Positions 1-8,788 of a DNA stretch of 64,000 bases are shown here, piece by piece (positions within the stretch are counted from its first letter, which is position 1; the number at the start of each line of letters is the position of its first letter). The stretch covers positions 1 through 64,000 of the forward strand of contig NZ_JAGXJW010000035.1 in NCBI RefSeq assembly GCF_019091135.1, given 5' to 3'. The position numbers were made by a program, and so were the translations under genes. The notes under the pieces were generated by a model that made no database searches, was not told the DNA's origin, and saw nothing but the letters and a program-made list of their open reading frames with translations. Origin of the DNA: Cohnella sp. GbtcB17. Lineage in GTDB: Bacteria > Bacillota > Bacilli > Paenibacillales > Paenibacillaceae.

Positions 1-75
1 AGAGATCCGCTCGACTTGCATGTATTAGGCACGCCGCCAGCGTTCGTCCTGAGCCAGGATCAAACTCTCCATAAA
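1..75 (-). rRNA. rrs: 16S ribosomal RNA, 5' end only
   Basis: Read on the minus strand, the window opens with the 5' end of 16S rRNA. The universal AGAGTTTGATCCTGGCTCAG stretch lies at 68-49 and is followed by the standard text up to the first variable region. The rest of the gene lies to the left of the window. The 5' boundary at about 75 is set by comparison with known Firmicute 16S genes. Confidence 0.97.
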
Positions 76-163
76 GGGTAGTTCGACTTGCTCATGATAA
101 AGCTGGTATAACTTTTCGCTTCGGCCTCGAAAGGCTTCAGCGTCCGTTTGTTTTAACGCTCGA

Positions 164-375
164 TGTTCAGTTTTCAAGGAGCAATCTTGTCTTCGCTCTC
201 GGCCCTCTTGCTCGGCGACCTCTCAGCGGCGACTTGAATAATATATCACAGCAGCCCAGTTCAATGCAAGCACTTTTTTTAACCGCTCGGCATTTTCTTT
301 TCCGCTGCCGTTCGCCGTATCCTTCTGTCGAAGGCGGCGAGAACTAATTTATCACAGATGTACATGCCCCGTCAA
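164..375 (-). promoter_or_regulatory. Tandem rRNA promoters and leader
   Basis: Two promoter-like sites point towards 16S. The distal one has TTGACG at 375-370 and TAAATT at 351-346 (18-bp spacer). The proximal one has TTGCAT at 269-264 and an extended TGATATATT -10 at 248-240 (18-bp spacer). The leader carries TTGCTCCTTGAAAACTGAACA-like text at 184-164, a boxA/processing sequence typical ahead of Bacillales 16S genes. Tandem promoters with a long leader are normal for rrn operons. The remainder of 76-406 holds no gene. Confidence 0.6.
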
Positions 376-406
376 CACTTCATGTCGAATATTTCCGAGC
401 TTTGTT

Positions 407-1213
407 TTAACGCCACGGAATGGTCTGAATGCCTTCGTTAAGCGTCGCCATATGCAGCTGCCCTTCCCGCAGGTCAACGTCCGTAACCGGACATCCTAAC
501 GATATGGATACGAGCGAAAATTGGCCCCGCAGCTTCGCCGCCCGATAAAGCCCCCGATCGGTGCAGAAGTACAGACTTTGACCGATTCGAACCGCATTAA
601 ACGCAAAAATGCCGGGCATGCGGAATCGTTCGAAGCCGCCTTTCAGATCCCCAAGGGCCAGCTCGCCACTCTCGGCGATTCCGAGAAGCGCCCCATCCAT
701 CGCAGCCAACCGGACGATCGTCGTCTTTAGCGGAAACTGCTCCCAAGCGCAAGTTAAACGGTCGTACATGGCAATTCCCCAGGGCAAGGCCAAAAATATA
801 AAGTGAGGCGTAGCGAACAAATCATATACCGGATTTTCCGGCGAAGCGATACTTTTCCACCCTTTTTCCGTTCGGCACCAAAGTCCGCGCTCCGTCGCCG
901 CAAAACCGATGCCGCCGATCTCTTTGTACGCATAGCTGACGAAGGGAAGACGCAGATCGTACCAACGGTCGTTGTCCAGTTTGTACAGTCCATAGTTCGT
1001 ACAAGCGATGATCGCGCCGGACGAAGCCTGCTCAAGACGATTGATATGCACCTTCTGCGGAATGCCTTCCATGAACGCTTCCCAGCCTCCCTCTTCAGCC
1101 GATCTCCAAAGACCGCGCCCTGCGGGAGAAATGAGAAGCCTGCGATCGTCAAGCGTTCGAACCGCGGACTGGTGAAACAGCAGATCCTCCGTGCGGGATG
1201 AATTCCGAAACAT
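407..1213 (-). CDS. Fur-controlled beta-propeller-like protein
   Basis: This 268-residue protein has no signal peptide or membrane segment. It contains at least five spaced G-[LI]-[WYA] motifs (GLWRS, GLYKL, GLWCR, GIAMYDR, GLYRA), each about 40-50 residues apart and each followed by a polar turn. This is the pattern of blades in two-component-regulator-type or WD-like beta-propellers. No catalytic motif is visible, so a binding or scaffold role is the most that can be inferred. The ATG at 1213 follows AAGGGGGCG at a good distance. A canonical promoter with an overlapping Fur box lies just upstream, so iron repression is the best clue to function. Its position between an rrn operon and ygxA is not part of the known Bacillus order. 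Confidence 0.75.
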   Translation of the reverse strand: MFRNSSRTEDLLFHQSAVRTLDDRRLLISPAGRGLWRSAEEGGWEAFMEGIPQKVHINRLEQASSGAIIACTNYGLYKLDNDRWYDLRLPFVSYAYKEIGGIGFAATERGLWCRTEKGWKSIASPENPVYDLFATPHFIFLALPWGIAMYDRLTCAWEQFPLKTTIVRLAAMDGALLGIAESGELALGDLKGGFERFRMPGIFAFNAVRIGQSLYFCTDRGLYRAAKLRGQFSLVSISLGCPVTDVDLREGQLHMATLNEGIQTIPWR

Positions 1214-1233
1214 TAATACGCCCCCTTAATTCC

Positions 1234-1291
1234 GATAATGAGAATCGTTATCAACTGATCTGATTATAGCCTCCCTATTCGCCTCCTGCAA
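1234..1291 (-). promoter_or_regulatory. Sigma-A promoter with Fur box
   Basis: On the minus strand, TTGCAG (1291-1286), a 17-bp spacer and a perfect TATAAT (1268-1263) form a strong promoter. Immediately downstream, at 1234-1252, is GATAATGAGAATCGTTATC, which matches the classical 19-bp Fur box at 17 of 19 positions. It covers the expected transcription start, so Fur bound with iron would block transcription of the 407-1213 gene. Confidence 0.85.
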
Positions 1292-1334
1292 GCTGAACAC
1301 GACCATTCGCCGGGCGTCAACCGCCTATCAACAT

Positions 1335-1359
1335 AAAAAGAGCCCTCACAGGAGGGCTC
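1335..1359 (-). terminator. Intrinsic terminator of ygxA
   Basis: An 8-bp stem (1340-1347 with 1352-1359) and ACAG loop are followed on the minus strand by a TTTTT run. It ends the ygxA transcript before the Fur-controlled gene. Confidence 0.85.
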
Positions 1360-1376
1360 CGCGCAAACTATAATGA

Positions 1377-2276
1377 TTAATCGAAACCCGACGCCGTATA
1401 GCGGAGATCGAGTAAATGAAGGCCATGTTCCTTGACGCCTCTCGTGATTTCCGACACGTAACCTCGGTGCGCGAGCTTGCGGAGCAATGGCGTGAGTTCA
1501 AGGTTGAGGTCCGACAGCGCCGGATGATCCTGCAATTCAGACAAGCTCCAAGGCTCGGGACGACTCTGCAAAATACGCAAAAGCAGCGACGAGGACGTCT
1601 TCATCTTCGTCAGAACGGCAAACTCGACGGCCAAAATCACGAGATTGACCCGCTGCTCCATCGTTTCCCCGCTCGAGGTTAATTCGTCGTAAAGCTTAAA
1701 GATCCCGGGGTTTACGCGCCTTACTTGCTCCCACAGGCTCGGTTCAGGGTGAAGCGTCTCTTCTATAATAACGATATGGGCCCAATGATTCAGCGCCGCC
1801 AATATATTCGTATACGCGTCCATCGCGTGTTGATCCTTCAAATTCTGTTTGGCCTGCAGATAAGCGCCCAAAAACCGCGAATACTCGCTGATGAGACGTC
1901 TCTCGCGCAGCCGTTCGGGCCACCGGTCGAGCCTGTCGCGCGTACTCGCGAGATAGCCGTCTCTGTCCAGCAGCACCTCGCCGTTGGTCAGCCATTGAAA
2001 AAACGGCTGCCAATGCTCCCCGCTGGCGATCCAGGCGTCCAGCCGCTCCGGCGTAGACCTGCGTACCAGGATCGTCATGTCGCTCCACTTCCAGTGCTCC
2101 TCCGGCGCCTTGCCTTCGATATAGCCGTTTTCGTACAGCGCAACGATCATTCGATCCATTCCGCCGATTATGGAGGGGGAGGCTTCGAGATTTTTCACGA
2201 GCAACAGCCCGCAGAGCCGCTCATCGGAGCCGAACATTGCCGTATAAAATAGATTGGTGTCTTCAAGACGCTTCAT
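1377..2276 (-). CDS. ygxA: Nucleotidyltransferase-like protein YgxA
   Basis: This 299-residue soluble protein matches the YgxA family, annotated as nucleotidyltransferase-like. The assignment rests on the sequence and on position: in Bacillus subtilis the order perR-ygzB-ygxA-rrn is conserved, and the same neighbours occur here. No clear GS-x(9-13)-D(E)xD active site is visible, so enzymatic activity is unproven. The C-terminal 90 residues look like a helical winged-helix-type domain (LLRILQSRPEPWSLSEL to the RGYVSEITRG region). The ATG at 2276 follows GGTGGTG. It is transcribed divergently from ygzB. Confidence 0.75.
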   Translation of the reverse strand: MKRLEDTNLFYTAMFGSDERLCGLLLVKNLEASPSIIGGMDRMIVALYENGYIEGKAPEEHWKWSDMTILVRRSTPERLDAWIASGEHWQPFFQWLTNGEVLLDRDGYLASTRDRLDRWPERLRERRLISEYSRFLGAYLQAKQNLKDQHAMDAYTNILAALNHWAHIVIIEETLHPEPSLWEQVRRVNPGIFKLYDELTSSGETMEQRVNLVILAVEFAVLTKMKTSSSLLLRILQSRPEPWSLSELQDHPALSDLNLELTPLLRKLAHRGYVSEITRGVKEHGLHLLDLRYTASGFD

Positions 2277-2438
2277 GAAATTTCACCACCCAGTCAGGCT
2301 TTGAAGTGGCTTGCCTGCTATTTGTAGGCTATAATGAGATATCTCTATTCGAGGATAGCTCGACAGTTTATTTTAATTCTACGCCGGGAGCAAGTTTCCT
2401 GCCGACAGGCGAATTAAGATCATGGGGGCAATCAGGCA

Positions 2439-2813
2439 ATGAAAATGAAGGCCAGCAAAATATCGACGATGCGCACTTGGGGCCTGCTGCTGGTGCTCGG
2501 CGGAATGGGACTTATGGTGCTCGGGACAAGCGGCATCATCCTGTTCGGACAAGTCGGGAAGATTATTGCCGCGATCTTTATGGTGATCGGCATTCTCACC
2601 TGCGGCGCGAGCATGTTCATCTACTTCTGGGTCGGCATGTTATCGACCAGCGCGCCCGTCATCGAATGTCCGGAATGCGGCAAGCGCACCAAGATGCTCG
2701 GCAAAACCGACCGGTGCATGTACTGCCACACGATCCTGACTTGGGATCCCTCCCAGGCGACGAACGCTTCGATCGCCAAGGAACACGAATCCTCCCCGTC
2801 GACGACGGTATAA
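2439..2813 (+). CDS. ygzB: DUF2614 zinc-ribbon membrane protein YgzB
   Basis: This 124-residue protein has two hydrophobic helices (about residues 13-33 and 38-64) followed by a cytosolic CxxC...CxxC zinc ribbon (ECPECGKRTKM and DRCMYCHT, about residues 76-100). This is the layout of the DUF2614/YgzB family, whose function is unknown. GGGGG at 2425-2429 serves as ribosome site for the ATG at 2439. A TATAAT at 2330-2335 is a candidate -10, though no good -35 is seen. The position next to ygxA and near perR agrees with the Bacillus arrangement. Confidence 0.85.
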   Translation: MKMKASKISTMRTWGLLLVLGGMGLMVLGTSGIILFGQVGKIIAAIFMVIGILTCGASMFIYFWVGMLSTSAPVIECPECGKRTKMLGKTDRCMYCHTILTWDPSQATNASIAKEHESSPSTTV

Positions 2814-2814
2814 G

Positions 2815-2851
2815 AAAGGCGCTTCGCCGCTTTCGCGGCAAGCGCCTTTTC
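2815..2851. terminator. Bidirectional terminator after ygzB
   Basis: A ten-base arm AAAGGCGCTT (2815-2824) pairs with AAGCGCCTTT (2840-2849), with further GC pairing inside. Short T runs lie on both exits, so it can serve ygzB on the plus strand and the GH18 gene on the minus strand. Confidence 0.8.
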
Positions 2852-2873
2852 TATTGCGTGGAGATTCGAATAC

Positions 2874-4619
2874 TTACGGATAACTCTGCAGCGCCTTATC
2901 CAGCACGCTCCAGATGCCATCCGACGCAAACGCGCGGTTCCAGGAAGCAACGCCGGCCAGCTTGTACTTTTTGACGAGCTGAACCCTCGCTTGAACCGAC
3001 AGCTCATCTTCGAGCCAAATGCGCTGGAGTACGCCGTTTTCCTTGAACTCGACGTAATGCTGCCCAGTCTCTTCGGAGAGCGCGGGCGTAAGCTTGTTGT
3101 CTGAGATCAGCTTGCCGGCGGCATCCATCCCGATCGCTTTGGACGATACTTCGACTTTTCCTTGATCGTCCGTCTTTTCCGTCCATACTCTCGTGTAAAA
3201 CGGCACGCCCAGGATCAATTGGTCCGGCGCGACGCCGTCTTCTTTCAATATTTTCGTAATGGCGTTTTCCGTCCATGGCAGAGAAGCGACCGAGCCGGAC
3301 ACCGGACTTGCCGCCCAGTGCTCGTCGTAAGCCATCAGAATGAGATAGTCGACGGCATCGGCGAGCCGGCCCCGATCGAGATACGCCGACCACATCTCGC
3401 TATTGGACTTGGGCGTCACGTCGATCGATACCGACAGTCCCTGCTCATGCATCAGCGGCGTCAGCTCACGAACGAATTGAATCAGGTTGTCTTTATCTTT
3501 GGTATACACGTTTTCGAAATCAAGGTTGATGCCCTGTACCCTGAACGTTCGCGCGTAGGCGATCAATTGTTGGATCATCAAGCTGCGGGATGCGTACGAA
3601 GAGAGCGCTTCGTGCGTCATATCCGGTTCGAACGAGTTGCCGAACATCGCCCACACCTGCATGCCTTTGTTCCGAGCCCATGCGGAATAAGCGGCATCGG
3701 CTTTGCTGCGGATATTGCCCTTGCCGTCCGTGAGCGAAAACCAGCTCGGGCTGACGACGTTAACGCCGTTCCAGTCGCCGATCTTGGCAGGATCGGGCAT
3801 CACGTTATAAATGGCGTCCCAAGTCAGATTGATCCGTTTGCCCGTCACCTTCCAGGGCACGTAGGGCTCTTCTTGCTCGGTAACGGCTCCCGAAGCGGTC
3901 TCCTCGACGCCGACCAGCACGATGTCGCGCTTGCCGGCGTAACCGACAAAACCATCGGAAGCTTGAATCCGGTACCAGCCATCCTCTTCTCCCCATACGA
4001 CGACGGACGTGCCGGCCGGCAGATCCTGCACGATCGGATTCGACTTTCCCGCGCCGCTGCGAAGCTTAACGCCTTTGCCGCTTGCCCGCACTTCGCCCTT
4101 CTGTATCGCGAGTCCCGGCTTCGCCAAAGTGACGATGCCGGTGTCCGCATCCGTCGCGGCGGTCATACCGAACAACTGCTGGAGCGGCGCGAACGGGAGA
4201 TATAGCGTTCCGTCCTCCGTCTTTTTGGCGCCGAAACTCATATTAAAAGGCTTAGCGTTGAGCGTCGCGCTCAGCTTGCCTGTCTTAAAATGAAGCACGC
4301 TCGTATCCGACGTTAAAATAACGGAATCGGTCTCCGTCTCATAACGCACGCCGTCCCCGATCAATTCTTTGGCGAGCGGAAACGGGATCCACAATCCTTC
4401 GCCTTCGCCCAGCGCGTAATCGCCGGTCCAATCCCCCTCGCTCATGATCGGATGGGCTTTGGCCATATAATCCGGCTTCTCATAAGCCCGGTTCGGCTGG
4501 GAGGACCACCAAGCGAATGCGGCCGCCGCGGCGGAAAGGCAAAACAATAGCAACAGGCCCAGAATCGGCGTCATTTTTCTGCGTCGTCTGCCGCGTCCGC
4601 CCATTATCGTCGTCTGCAA
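2874..4619 (-). CDS. Membrane-anchored GH18 glycoside hydrolase with SH3b domain
   Basis: This 581-residue protein has an N-terminal signal-anchor (about 16-37). It continues with a copper-amine-oxidase-N-like beta domain (about 60-165), a bacterial SH3 domain (about 178-236) and a GH18 barrel (about 262-580). The GH18 signature reads GINLDFENV, with D367 and catalytic E369. The architecture resembles spore-cortex and cell-wall hydrolases of the YaaH/YdhD/YvbX group, which act on peptidoglycan or chitin-like sugars outside the membrane. The TTG at 4619, with AGGAGAG seven bases upstream, is preferred over the ATG at 4604. It interrupts the usual perR-ygzB adjacency, so it is a lineage-specific insertion at this locus. 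Confidence 0.88.
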   Translation of the reverse strand: MQTTIMGGRGRRRRKMTPILGLLLLFCLSAAAAAFAWWSSQPNRAYEKPDYMAKAHPIMSEGDWTGDYALGEGEGLWIPFPLAKELIGDGVRYETETDSVILTSDTSVLHFKTGKLSATLNAKPFNMSFGAKKTEDGTLYLPFAPLQQLFGMTAATDADTGIVTLAKPGLAIQKGEVRASGKGVKLRSGAGKSNPIVQDLPAGTSVVVWGEEDGWYRIQASDGFVGYAGKRDIVLVGVEETASGAVTEQEEPYVPWKVTGKRINLTWDAIYNVMPDPAKIGDWNGVNVVSPSWFSLTDGKGNIRSKADAAYSAWARNKGMQVWAMFGNSFEPDMTHEALSSYASRSLMIQQLIAYARTFRVQGINLDFENVYTKDKDNLIQFVRELTPLMHEQGLSVSIDVTPKSNSEMWSAYLDRGRLADAVDYLILMAYDEHWAASPVSGSVASLPWTENAITKILKEDGVAPDQLILGVPFYTRVWTEKTDDQGKVEVSSKAIGMDAAGKLISDNKLTPALSEETGQHYVEFKENGVLQRIWLEDELSVQARVQLVKKYKLAGVASWNRAFASDGIWSVLDKALQSYP

Positions 4620-4708
4620 TCTCTCACTCTCCTATATCTATTCTATTAAAGGACGAACGAAACGTCCGAGAGGTTTCGACCAATATTTGCCCCCCCCGAT
4701 ATAACAAA

Positions 4709-4728
4709 CGCGCCGGATGCCCGGCGCG
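4709..4728 (-). terminator. Possible perR terminator
   Basis: CGCGCCGG (4709-4716) pairs with CCGGCGCG (4721-4728). The minus-strand exit is only moderately T-rich (TTTGTTATAT), so this is a weak intrinsic terminator after perR. Confidence 0.45.
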
Positions 4729-4763
4729 GTCTATGCCAAATATAGTTCAAGTTGACGAAAAAA

Positions 4764-5204
4764 TCAGGATACCGGCCCGCGGCATGACGGACATAGACCG
4801 TAAATCTCCATTCGATGTCCTTGTACGAGAAACCCCGTACGCGCTGCCGCCGCGCGTTCGACCTCTACGACCGGATCGTGCTCAAAATCGACCATCGCGC
4901 CGCATCCGGTACAAATGGCATGGTAATGATCGGATAAGTCGGCGTCGAACCGACTGGAGTCGTCGCCATAGGTCAACTCCCGGATCAGGCCGGCGTCGAC
5001 GAACAGCTTCAAGTTGTTATAGACGGTCGCTACGCTCAAGCTGGGGTACGCCGGAGACAACGCTTTGAAAATATCGTCGGCCGTCGGATGCGAGGTGGAC
5101 TCCATCAAGTACTTCAGTATCGCGTAGCGCTGCGGCGTCATCCGGACGCCTCCGGATTTGAGCTGGTCCACGGCATGATAGATCCGGGTTTCCATGCTCC
5201 TCAC
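4764..5204 (-). CDS. perR: Peroxide-sensing repressor PerR (Fur family)
   Basis: This 146-residue Fur-family regulator carries all the residues known for Bacillus subtilis PerR at a constant +2 offset. The metal-sensing site is H39, D87, H93, H95 and D106. The structural zinc site is C98/C101 and C138/C141. The aspartate at the D104-equivalent position is a PerR rather than Fur marker. It should repress peroxide-defence genes and be inactivated by iron-catalysed histidine oxidation. The GTG start at 5204 follows AAGGAAAGG; an ATG at 5195 has its AGGAG too close. An AT-rich palindrome upstream suggests autoregulation. Synteny with ygzB and ygxA supports the name. Confidence 0.93.
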   Translation of the reverse strand: MRSMETRIYHAVDQLKSGGVRMTPQRYAILKYLMESTSHPTADDIFKALSPAYPSLSVATVYNNLKLFVDAGLIRELTYGDDSSRFDADLSDHYHAICTGCGAMVDFEHDPVVEVERAAAARTGFLVQGHRMEIYGLCPSCRGPVS

Positions 5205-5219
5205 AGCCTTTCCTTCGGG

Positions 5220-5235
5220 TTAAATTATATTTTAA
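5220..5235 (-). promoter_or_regulatory. Candidate Per box upstream of perR
   Basis: TTAAATTATATTTTAA is a near-palindromic AT-rich block 15 bases before the perR start, in an otherwise GC-rich region. It matches the Per box consensus only partly. Position and composition support autoregulation more than the base-by-base match does. Confidence 0.4.
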
Positions 5236-5262
5236 GCGGTTTAAAAAGGCGCTGTCAATGGC

Positions 5263-5290
5263 AAAGGCCGCCACGAGCGTGACGGCCTTT
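5263..5290. terminator. Hairpin between perR and the next gene
   Basis: AAAGGCCG (5263-5270) pairs with CGGCCTTT (5283-5290), with CACG/CGTG pairing inside. The T run is stronger on the plus exit than on the minus exit, but the only local transcript is minus (gene 5298-5963), so it probably ends that transcript. Confidence 0.6.
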
Positions 5291-5297
5291 TTCTTAT

Positions 5298-5963
5298 TTA
5301 GGATTTGCGACCCTGCTGGCTGCGATTTTCCCACAACCAGAGCGCGGCGCCGGCGCCGATCAGTACGATCGCGCCGAACATCGCCCCCGCGGAATGAAAG
5401 AGCCAGCGAATGTTGGACGACCCGAGCAAAATGACCGCGCCTGCCGCCAGCAGCACGATGCTGAGCGCAGGGAAAGCGCGCGAATCGCCTTCGGAGCGGG
5501 CGGCGGGACGGCCATCCCAGCCGAGCGGCGGCTGACGGTAGTAGTAACCGCCCGAAGCGATCCGCTCGTTCACGGCTTCGGCGCTCTGCAGCGTATCGAA
5601 CAAATTGTACAAGTAGATGATCGGCAGAAGAAGGCTGACGAGCACGACGGTCAGCACGTTCCCCTCCATCTCTTGAACGACGAAAACGACGCCGCAAATG
5701 TTGAGCGCGAGAAGCAGCATCGTCATGACGCCTTTGCCCATAAGCCCCAAGTACATGTAACCCGTCCCCGGGAAAATAAAAGCGAACAAGCCCGCCAAAA
5801 ACTTGCTTTTCTTTTTGCTCGTCATCGACGCCGCGCTTGGCTCGTAGCCGGGCGGATACGGCAGAGTGCCCGGATCGGTCCAGACGGTCTCTCCGGAGGC
5901 ACCCTGCGAGGCATTGGACGGCTGTCCCTGCGGCTGCTGCCATTCATTGTTTTCGTTATTCAT
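5298..5963 (-). CDS. Multi-pass membrane protein, TM2-like
   Basis: This 221-residue protein has a polar, Q/N/P-rich cytosolic N terminus (about 1-50). A KKKSKFLAGLFAFIFPGTGYMYLGLMGKG segment follows, which resembles the G-x-x-G-x-x-Y-L-G turn of TM2-type membrane domains. Further helices lie at about 78-100, 103-125, 170-185 and 190-212. The function of such proteins is unknown. The ATG at 5963 follows GGGGG at eight bases and is preferred over the upstream in-frame starts. It lies 29 bases after mgtC in the same direction, so they are probably co-transcribed. Confidence 0.7.
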   Translation of the reverse strand: MNNENNEWQQPQGQPSNASQGASGETVWTDPGTLPYPPGYEPSAASMTSKKKSKFLAGLFAFIFPGTGYMYLGLMGKGVMTMLLLALNICGVVFVVQEMEGNVLTVVLVSLLLPIIYLYNLFDTLQSAEAVNERIASGGYYYRQPPLGWDGRPAARSEGDSRAFPALSIVLLAAGAVILLGSSNIRWLFHSAGAMFGAIVLIGAGAALWLWENRSQQGRKS

Positions 5964-5992
5964 TACTTCATCCCCCGACATCAATTTTGGCG

Positions 5993-6691
5993 CTACTCCG
6001 CGGACACGGTCCGAATGCCCTCAAGCCTGCGCAGCTGCTCCGCGAGCGATACCGCCTGCAGCGGATCGCCGAGCCGGATCGTAAGCCGGATTCGGATACC
6101 GCCTTCTCCCCTGGTCTCGATCGCGCTCTCGTCGAATTGCACTTTAATCAGCTTGGCTTCCTTCGCTTCGAGCAGCAGCCGGATCGGCTCAGTGAGCTCC
6201 CGATCGGCCTGCGCCGCCACCGTGAAGACGAACTCGCGCGGGTGGGCGACGTACCGCTTCTCCACGACGTTCAGCCCCCACAACACGGCGAGCGCCAAAA
6301 ACATCGTAAACGACGCGCCTACGTAGAAACCGGCTCCCACCGCAAGGCCGATCGCCATAACGACCCACAAAGACGCCGCGGTCGTCAAACCTTTGATCGA
6401 CTTGCCCGTGAATAAAATCGTCCCCGCGCCCAAAAATCCGATGCCCGTAATCGCCTGTGCAGCCAACCGTGCCGGATCCCGGTTCACGCCGTACTGCCCG
6501 ATGAATTCGGAAAAGCCGTAAATCGACAGCAGCATGATCAAGCAAGAGCCCAAGCTGACGAGCGTATGCGTGCGCAAGCCCGCGGCATGGTTTTTGCGTT
6601 CGCGCTCGTAGCCGATCAAGGCGCCGAGCAGCACGGACAGCAAGAGGCGAAGCATCAGATGCCAATCGTCGATTACCCATGGATTGTCCAA
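5993..6691 (-). CDS. mgtC: MgtC/SapB family membrane protein
   Basis: This 232-residue protein has the MgtC hallmark sequence. It includes a first helix followed by GALIGYERERKN, then GLRTHTLVSLGSCLIM, then the glycine-rich GIGFLGAGTILF and GLTTAASLWVVMAIGLAVG. About five N-terminal helices (to residue 140) are followed by an ACT-like soluble C-terminal domain (about 145-230). Family members affect magnesium-limited growth and membrane ATPase activity. Here the link to magnesium is inherited from the family only; no riboswitch is seen upstream. The start is uncertain: a TTG at 6691 has only weak AAGGCG upstream, but the first helix requires a start near there. Confidence 0.87.
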   Translation of the reverse strand: MDNPWVIDDWHLMLRLLLSVLLGALIGYERERKNHAAGLRTHTLVSLGSCLIMLLSIYGFSEFIGQYGVNRDPARLAAQAITGIGFLGAGTILFTGKSIKGLTTAASLWVVMAIGLAVGAGFYVGASFTMFLALAVLWGLNVVEKRYVAHPREFVFTVAAQADRELTEPIRLLLEAKEAKLIKVQFDESAIETRGEGGIRIRLTIRLGDPLQAVSLAEQLRRLEGIRTVSAE

Positions 6692-6775
6692 TTCAGTATC
6701 ACGCCTTATAAGTCACATTTTAATTGCAGATCGTCTGCAGCGGCAACGGCTTCCCGTCGGGGAGGGATGCCCGAC

Positions 6776-7246
6776 TTAAGTCTTGGGCGGCCGCTTCAGG
6801 GTGATCATCGTAATATCTTCGCGCGGATGGAAAGTGTCGACCGCGACGAAGCCGCAGCGCTCGTACAGCGCGATCGCGGGCAGATTGCGGGCTTCGGCCG
6901 TAACCTCCCACCCGGACACCTCACTCCATGCTTGCATCATATGCGCAATGAGCGCGCCGGCGATTCCCTGGCGAAAATGGTCGGGATGCACCATCATTCT
7001 GCTGATGACGCCCGAACCGTCTTTGGCCCGCTCGGCCGCAATCGCGCCTATCAGCTCGCCGTCGTCGTCCCTGCAGCCCCAAAACGTCTCTTCCGACGCC
7101 TGGAGCGTAGCGATGGTGTCGTGAAGCGGCGGCAGATCGGGAATGCCGATCAGCTCTGCTTCGATCCGGTAAGCGGCGTGCTGAAGACGCCATAGATCGC
7201 CGACGTCCTCCTGGCTGGTCAGGTCCAGCCGCTCTATCGTTGGCAT
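6776..7246 (-). CDS. GNAT-family N-acetyltransferase
   Basis: This 156-residue protein has the acetyl-CoA binding motif A in ISRMMVHPDHFRQGIAGALIAH (about residues 83-104; R/Q-x-x-G-I/A pyrophosphate loop RQGIAG). The C-terminal motif is ALYERCGF. These define a GCN5-related acetyltransferase. The acceptor cannot be told from sequence. The ATG at 7246 follows AGGAGGAG. It lies downstream of the gatCAB terminator and is transcribed the same way. Confidence 0.85.
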   Translation of the reverse strand: MPTIERLDLTSQEDVGDLWRLQHAAYRIEAELIGIPDLPPLHDTIATLQASEETFWGCRDDDGELIGAIAAERAKDGSGVISRMMVHPDHFRQGIAGALIAHMMQAWSEVSGWEVTAEARNLPAIALYERCGFVAVDTFHPREDITMITLKRPPKT

Positions 7247-7272
7247 CGGTCCAGCTCTCCTCCTGCAGGCTT

Positions 7273-7312
7273 TAAAAAGAGGCGGCCTCCCTGCAGTCGG
7301 GTATGCCGCCTC
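7273..7312 (-). terminator. Terminator of the gatCAB operon
   Basis: GAGGCGGC (7279-7286) pairs with GCCGCCTC (7305-7312), and TTTTTAAA follows on the minus strand, 13 bases past the gatB stop. Confidence 0.88.
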
Positions 7313-7324
7313 CTCTAGCCATTC

Positions 7325-8770
7325 TTATGAATTCTTCAGACGATCCATGAGCAGTTTGTTGACAAGCCCCGGATTGGCCTTGCCCTTCGTTTCCTTCATG
7401 CTCTGGCCGACGAGGAAGCCGTTCGCCTTGTCCTTGCCGCTGCGGAAATCTTCGACCGACTGCGGATTAGCCGCTACGATCCGATCGACGATCTCGAGGA
7501 TGGCGCCTTCGTCGCTGATCTGCACGAGTCCCTGCTCTTCGACGATTTGCTGCGGCAGTTTGCCGGATTCCAGCATCGCCTTGAATACGGTCTTGGCGAT
7601 TTTGGAGCTGATCGTGCCCTTGGCGATGAGCTGGATCATTTCTCCGAGCCCTTGGCCCGTGATCGGAACCTGCTGGATCTCCAGATTGTTCGCGTTCAAG
7701 TAACCGAGGAGATCGCCCATGATCCAGTTCGCCGATGCTTTGGCGTCGTCGGTATACTTCAACGACTCCTCGAAAAAGTCGGCCAGCTTCATCGACGACG
7801 TGATAACGCCGGCATCGTAGGACGGCAAGCCGTACTCCTTGGTATAGCGGGCCTGGCGCGCGTCCGGAAGCTCTGGAATTGAAGCACGAACGCGATCCTT
7901 CCACTCGGCGTCGATCTGCACGCGTACAAGGTCCGGATCGGGGAAGTAGCGGTAGTCGTGCGCTTCTTCCTTGCTGCGCATGCTGAACGTCTTGCCCTGC
8001 GATTCGTCCCAGCGGCGCGTCTCCTGTACGACCTTGCCGCCGCCGTCCAGCACGTCGGACTGGCGCATGACCTCATATTCCAGACCGCGCTGCACGCCGC
8101 GGAATGAGTTCATGTTTTTCAGCTCGGTACGTGTGCCGAATTGCTCCTGTCCCCAAGGGCGGATGCTCACGTTGGCGTCGCAGCGCAGGCTGCCTTCTTC
8201 CATCTTGACGTCGGAAACATCGCAGTATTGCATGATCGCCTTCAGCTTTTCGAGATAAGCCTTAGCCTCCTCCGGGGAGCGAATGTCAGGCTCGGAGACG
8301 ATCTCGACGAGGGGCGTGCCGACGCGGTTGAGGTCGACGAGAGAGCCGAGGCCGCCGTCCATATGCGTCAGCTTGCCCGCATCCTCCTCCAGGTGAAGCC
8401 GGGTGATGCCGATCCGCTTCGTCTGTCCGTTCACCTCGATGTCGATCCAGCCGTTCGAGCCGATCGGCTCGTCGTATTGGGAGATCTGATAAGCCTTGGG
8501 CGAATCGGGATAAAAGTAATTTTTGCGGTCGAACTTGCACCAGTCGGCGATCTCGCAGTTGATGGCCATGGCGGCCTTCATGGCGTATTCGACGGCCTGG
8601 CGGTTCAATACGGGCAGCACGCCCGGATGGCCAAGACATACGGGGCACGTATGGCTGTTGGGCGACGCCCCGAACGAGGTCTCGCAGCCGCAGAAGATCT
8701 TCGTCTTCGTGTGCAGCTCCACGTGCACTTCGAGGCCGACGACCGTCTCGTATGGGGATACGGTGGACAT
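7325..8770 (-). CDS. gatB: Asp/Glu-tRNA amidotransferase subunit B
   Basis: This 481-residue GatB is full length for the family. It begins with the conserved [13 protein letters not shown], then CGC...C zinc-binding cysteines ([17 protein letters not shown]). It has the tRNA-kinase-like cradle region ([26 protein letters not shown]) and the C-terminal helical YqeY-like tail ([14 protein letters not shown]). GatB binds mischarged Glu-tRNA(Gln) or Asp-tRNA(Asn), phosphorylates it and accepts ammonia from GatA. It is the last gene of gatC-gatA-gatB, 18 bases after gatA, with TAGGAGG before the ATG. Confidence 0.97.
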   Translation of the reverse strand: MSTVSPYETVVGLEVHVELHTKTKIFCGCETSFGASPNSHTCPVCLGHPGVLPVLNRQAVEYAMKAAMAINCEIADWCKFDRKNYFYPDSPKAYQISQYDEPIGSNGWIDIEVNGQTKRIGITRLHLEEDAGKLTHMDGGLGSLVDLNRVGTPLVEIVSEPDIRSPEEAKAYLEKLKAIMQYCDVSDVKMEEGSLRCDANVSIRPWGQEQFGTRTELKNMNSFRGVQRGLEYEVMRQSDVLDGGGKVVQETRRWDESQGKTFSMRSKEEAHDYRYFPDPDLVRVQIDAEWKDRVRASIPELPDARQARYTKEYGLPSYDAGVITSSMKLADFFEESLKYTDDAKASANWIMGDLLGYLNANNLEIQQVPITGQGLGEMIQLIAKGTISSKIAKTVFKAMLESGKLPQQIVEEQGLVQISDEGAILEIVDRIVAANPQSVEDFRSGKDKANGFLVGQSMKETKGKANPGLVNKLLMDRLKNS

Positions 8771-8788
8771 GAGTATTTGTTCCTCCTA

